From Enterococcus dongliensis (GTDB lineage: Bacteria; Bacillota; Bacilli; Lactobacillales; Enterococcaceae), in the NCBI RefSeq assembly GCF_005405225.1, contig NZ_BJDQ01000007.1:1-64000 (forward strand): DNA of 64,000 nt. Direction: 5' to 3'. A model generated the notes under the pieces. The model ran no database searches. It saw only the letters and a program-made list of their open reading frames with translations, and had not been told where the DNA came from. Shown here piece after piece: positions 63,538 to 64,000 of this stretch. The position numbers and the translations under genes were made by a program. The number at the start of each line of letters is the position of its first letter. The stretch's first letter is position 1.

Positions 63538-63994
63538 AACGACCACTTCCTAATTGAAATTGATACGTAATTCTTTTTCCTGCATCAGTAAAAACAATTT
63601 TTGGAATACTTCCATTTCCAGGTTGAGTAGTCGAACTGTTGCCAGTCCCGGCTTTGAATAAAATAGCATGACTACTTTCTAATTTAATCGCTGGGGGGAT
63701 TTTCAAACTTTTCCATGGTAAAGTTGTATGGTTCGTAAAAAAAATGATTAATTGCGAATTGTTGTAAAGATCAATCCGAGTACCTCGGTGATCAGCAATT
63801 GCAACTTGCTGCAAGTGTAGAATCGATTTTTCAAACCGGTAGTAAAAAAATACTTTTTCTAGACTGGTCTGCCAATGCTTAAAAGCAATTGTCGGCAATA
63901 GGACGAAACTGCAGACGAGCATCCACACGATCAATGTCTCAATCAAAGTAAAGCCAGCGTTATTTAGCTTTTTGAACGCGTTCGTATGCTTCAT
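63524..63994 (-). CDS. comGD: Competence pseudopilin ComGD
   Basis: 156-aa minor pseudopilin with the prepilin signal NNAGFTLIETLIVWMLV: Gly-Phe cleavage, Glu at +5 and a hydrophobic helix. The C-terminal half is beta-rich (GKRITYQFQLGSG). It is the first visible gene of the distal comG operon; comGA, comGB and comGC should lie beyond the right edge. The start codon ATG is seven bases from the window end, so its ribosome site cannot be seen. Confidence 0.85.
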   Translation of the reverse strand: MKHTNAFKKLNNAGFTLIETLIVWMLVCSFVLLPTIAFKHWQTSLEKVFFYYRFEKSILHLQQVAIADHRGTRIDLYNNSQLIIFFTNHTTLPWKSLKIPPAIKLESSHAILFKAGTGNSSTTQPGNGSIPKIVFTDAGKRITYQFQLGSGRFEKK

Positions 63995-64000
63995 ATTGCG

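Noticed and set aside
1-64000. CRISPR arrays, insertion sequences, prophage and integrated elements
   Set aside because: No regularly spaced repeats, transposase or integrase frames, or phage structural genes were seen on either strand.

Overview
The window reads as chromosomal DNA of a low-GC Gram-positive coccus, almost certainly Enterococcus. Pointers are the divergent malT / malP-pgmB-malR locus, the comG - methyltransferase - ackA order, the mecA, spx and yjbH-type quality-control genes, two T-box-controlled aminoacyl-tRNA synthetase units, frequent TTG starts behind strong Shine-Dalgarno sequences, and AT-rich spacers. The species cannot be fixed by eye. I see no prophage, IS element, CRISPR array, tRNA or rRNA gene inside the window.

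Layout. 1-285: three stacked consensus promoters firing leftwards out of the window, the arrangement of an rRNA operon promoter region. 286-7620: an EEP-family phosphohydrolase gene and the maltose locus (PTS transporter against phosphorylase, phosphoglucomutase and LacI regulator), with two matching operators at the two divergent promoters. 7600-11000: accessory stretch with a GlsB-type membrane protein, an amino-acid permease, an Ohr peroxidase and a 48-codon gene driven by a perfect consensus promoter with a cre-like site. 11000-17500: the rpmG-secE-nusG and rplK-rplA-rplJ-rplL ribosomal/transcription cluster, split by L-serine dehydratase genes and a lipoprotein hydrolase; it carries an L10 leader and two similar L1-type leader elements. 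17780-26800: c-di-AMP-binding CBS protein, queT under a preQ1 riboswitch, lipid kinase, recD2, phosphatase, trmL with a structured leader, rlmA, cutC and a Nudix protein.

26800-36530: mgtE, rluD-like synthase, nadK, relQ, then divergently CYTH protein and SpxH/YjbH, followed by pepF, coiA, mecA and spx. This is the conserved Firmicute block around the ClpXP/Spx stress system. 36525-37303 is a long AT-rich spacer without genes. 37304-47400: HAD hydrolase, a sbcD-sbcC-SNF2 helicase operon, plsC, trmN6-like methyltransferase and a GIY-YIG protein. 47500-54060: OatA-like acyltransferase, YitT protein, then aspS and hisS behind a T-box with a GAC (Asp) specifier. 54200-60000: aldo/keto reductase, D-2-hydroxyacid dehydrogenase, an archaeal/eukaryotic-type proS behind its own T-box, a DUF368 membrane protein and a flavodoxin-fold oxidoreductase. 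60100-64000: ackA, the YtxK-type methyltransferase and the distal comG pseudopilin genes, cut by the window edge just after the start of comGD.

The most useful second looks are the riboregulators and small elements that a standard gene caller would miss: the three-hairpin RNA before trmL, the 48-aa gene at 10789, the ATT start of the EEP gene, the secE-nusG hairpin, and secE, rpmG and three com genes whose starts are short or non-ATG. No large undescribed multi-gene system is evident.
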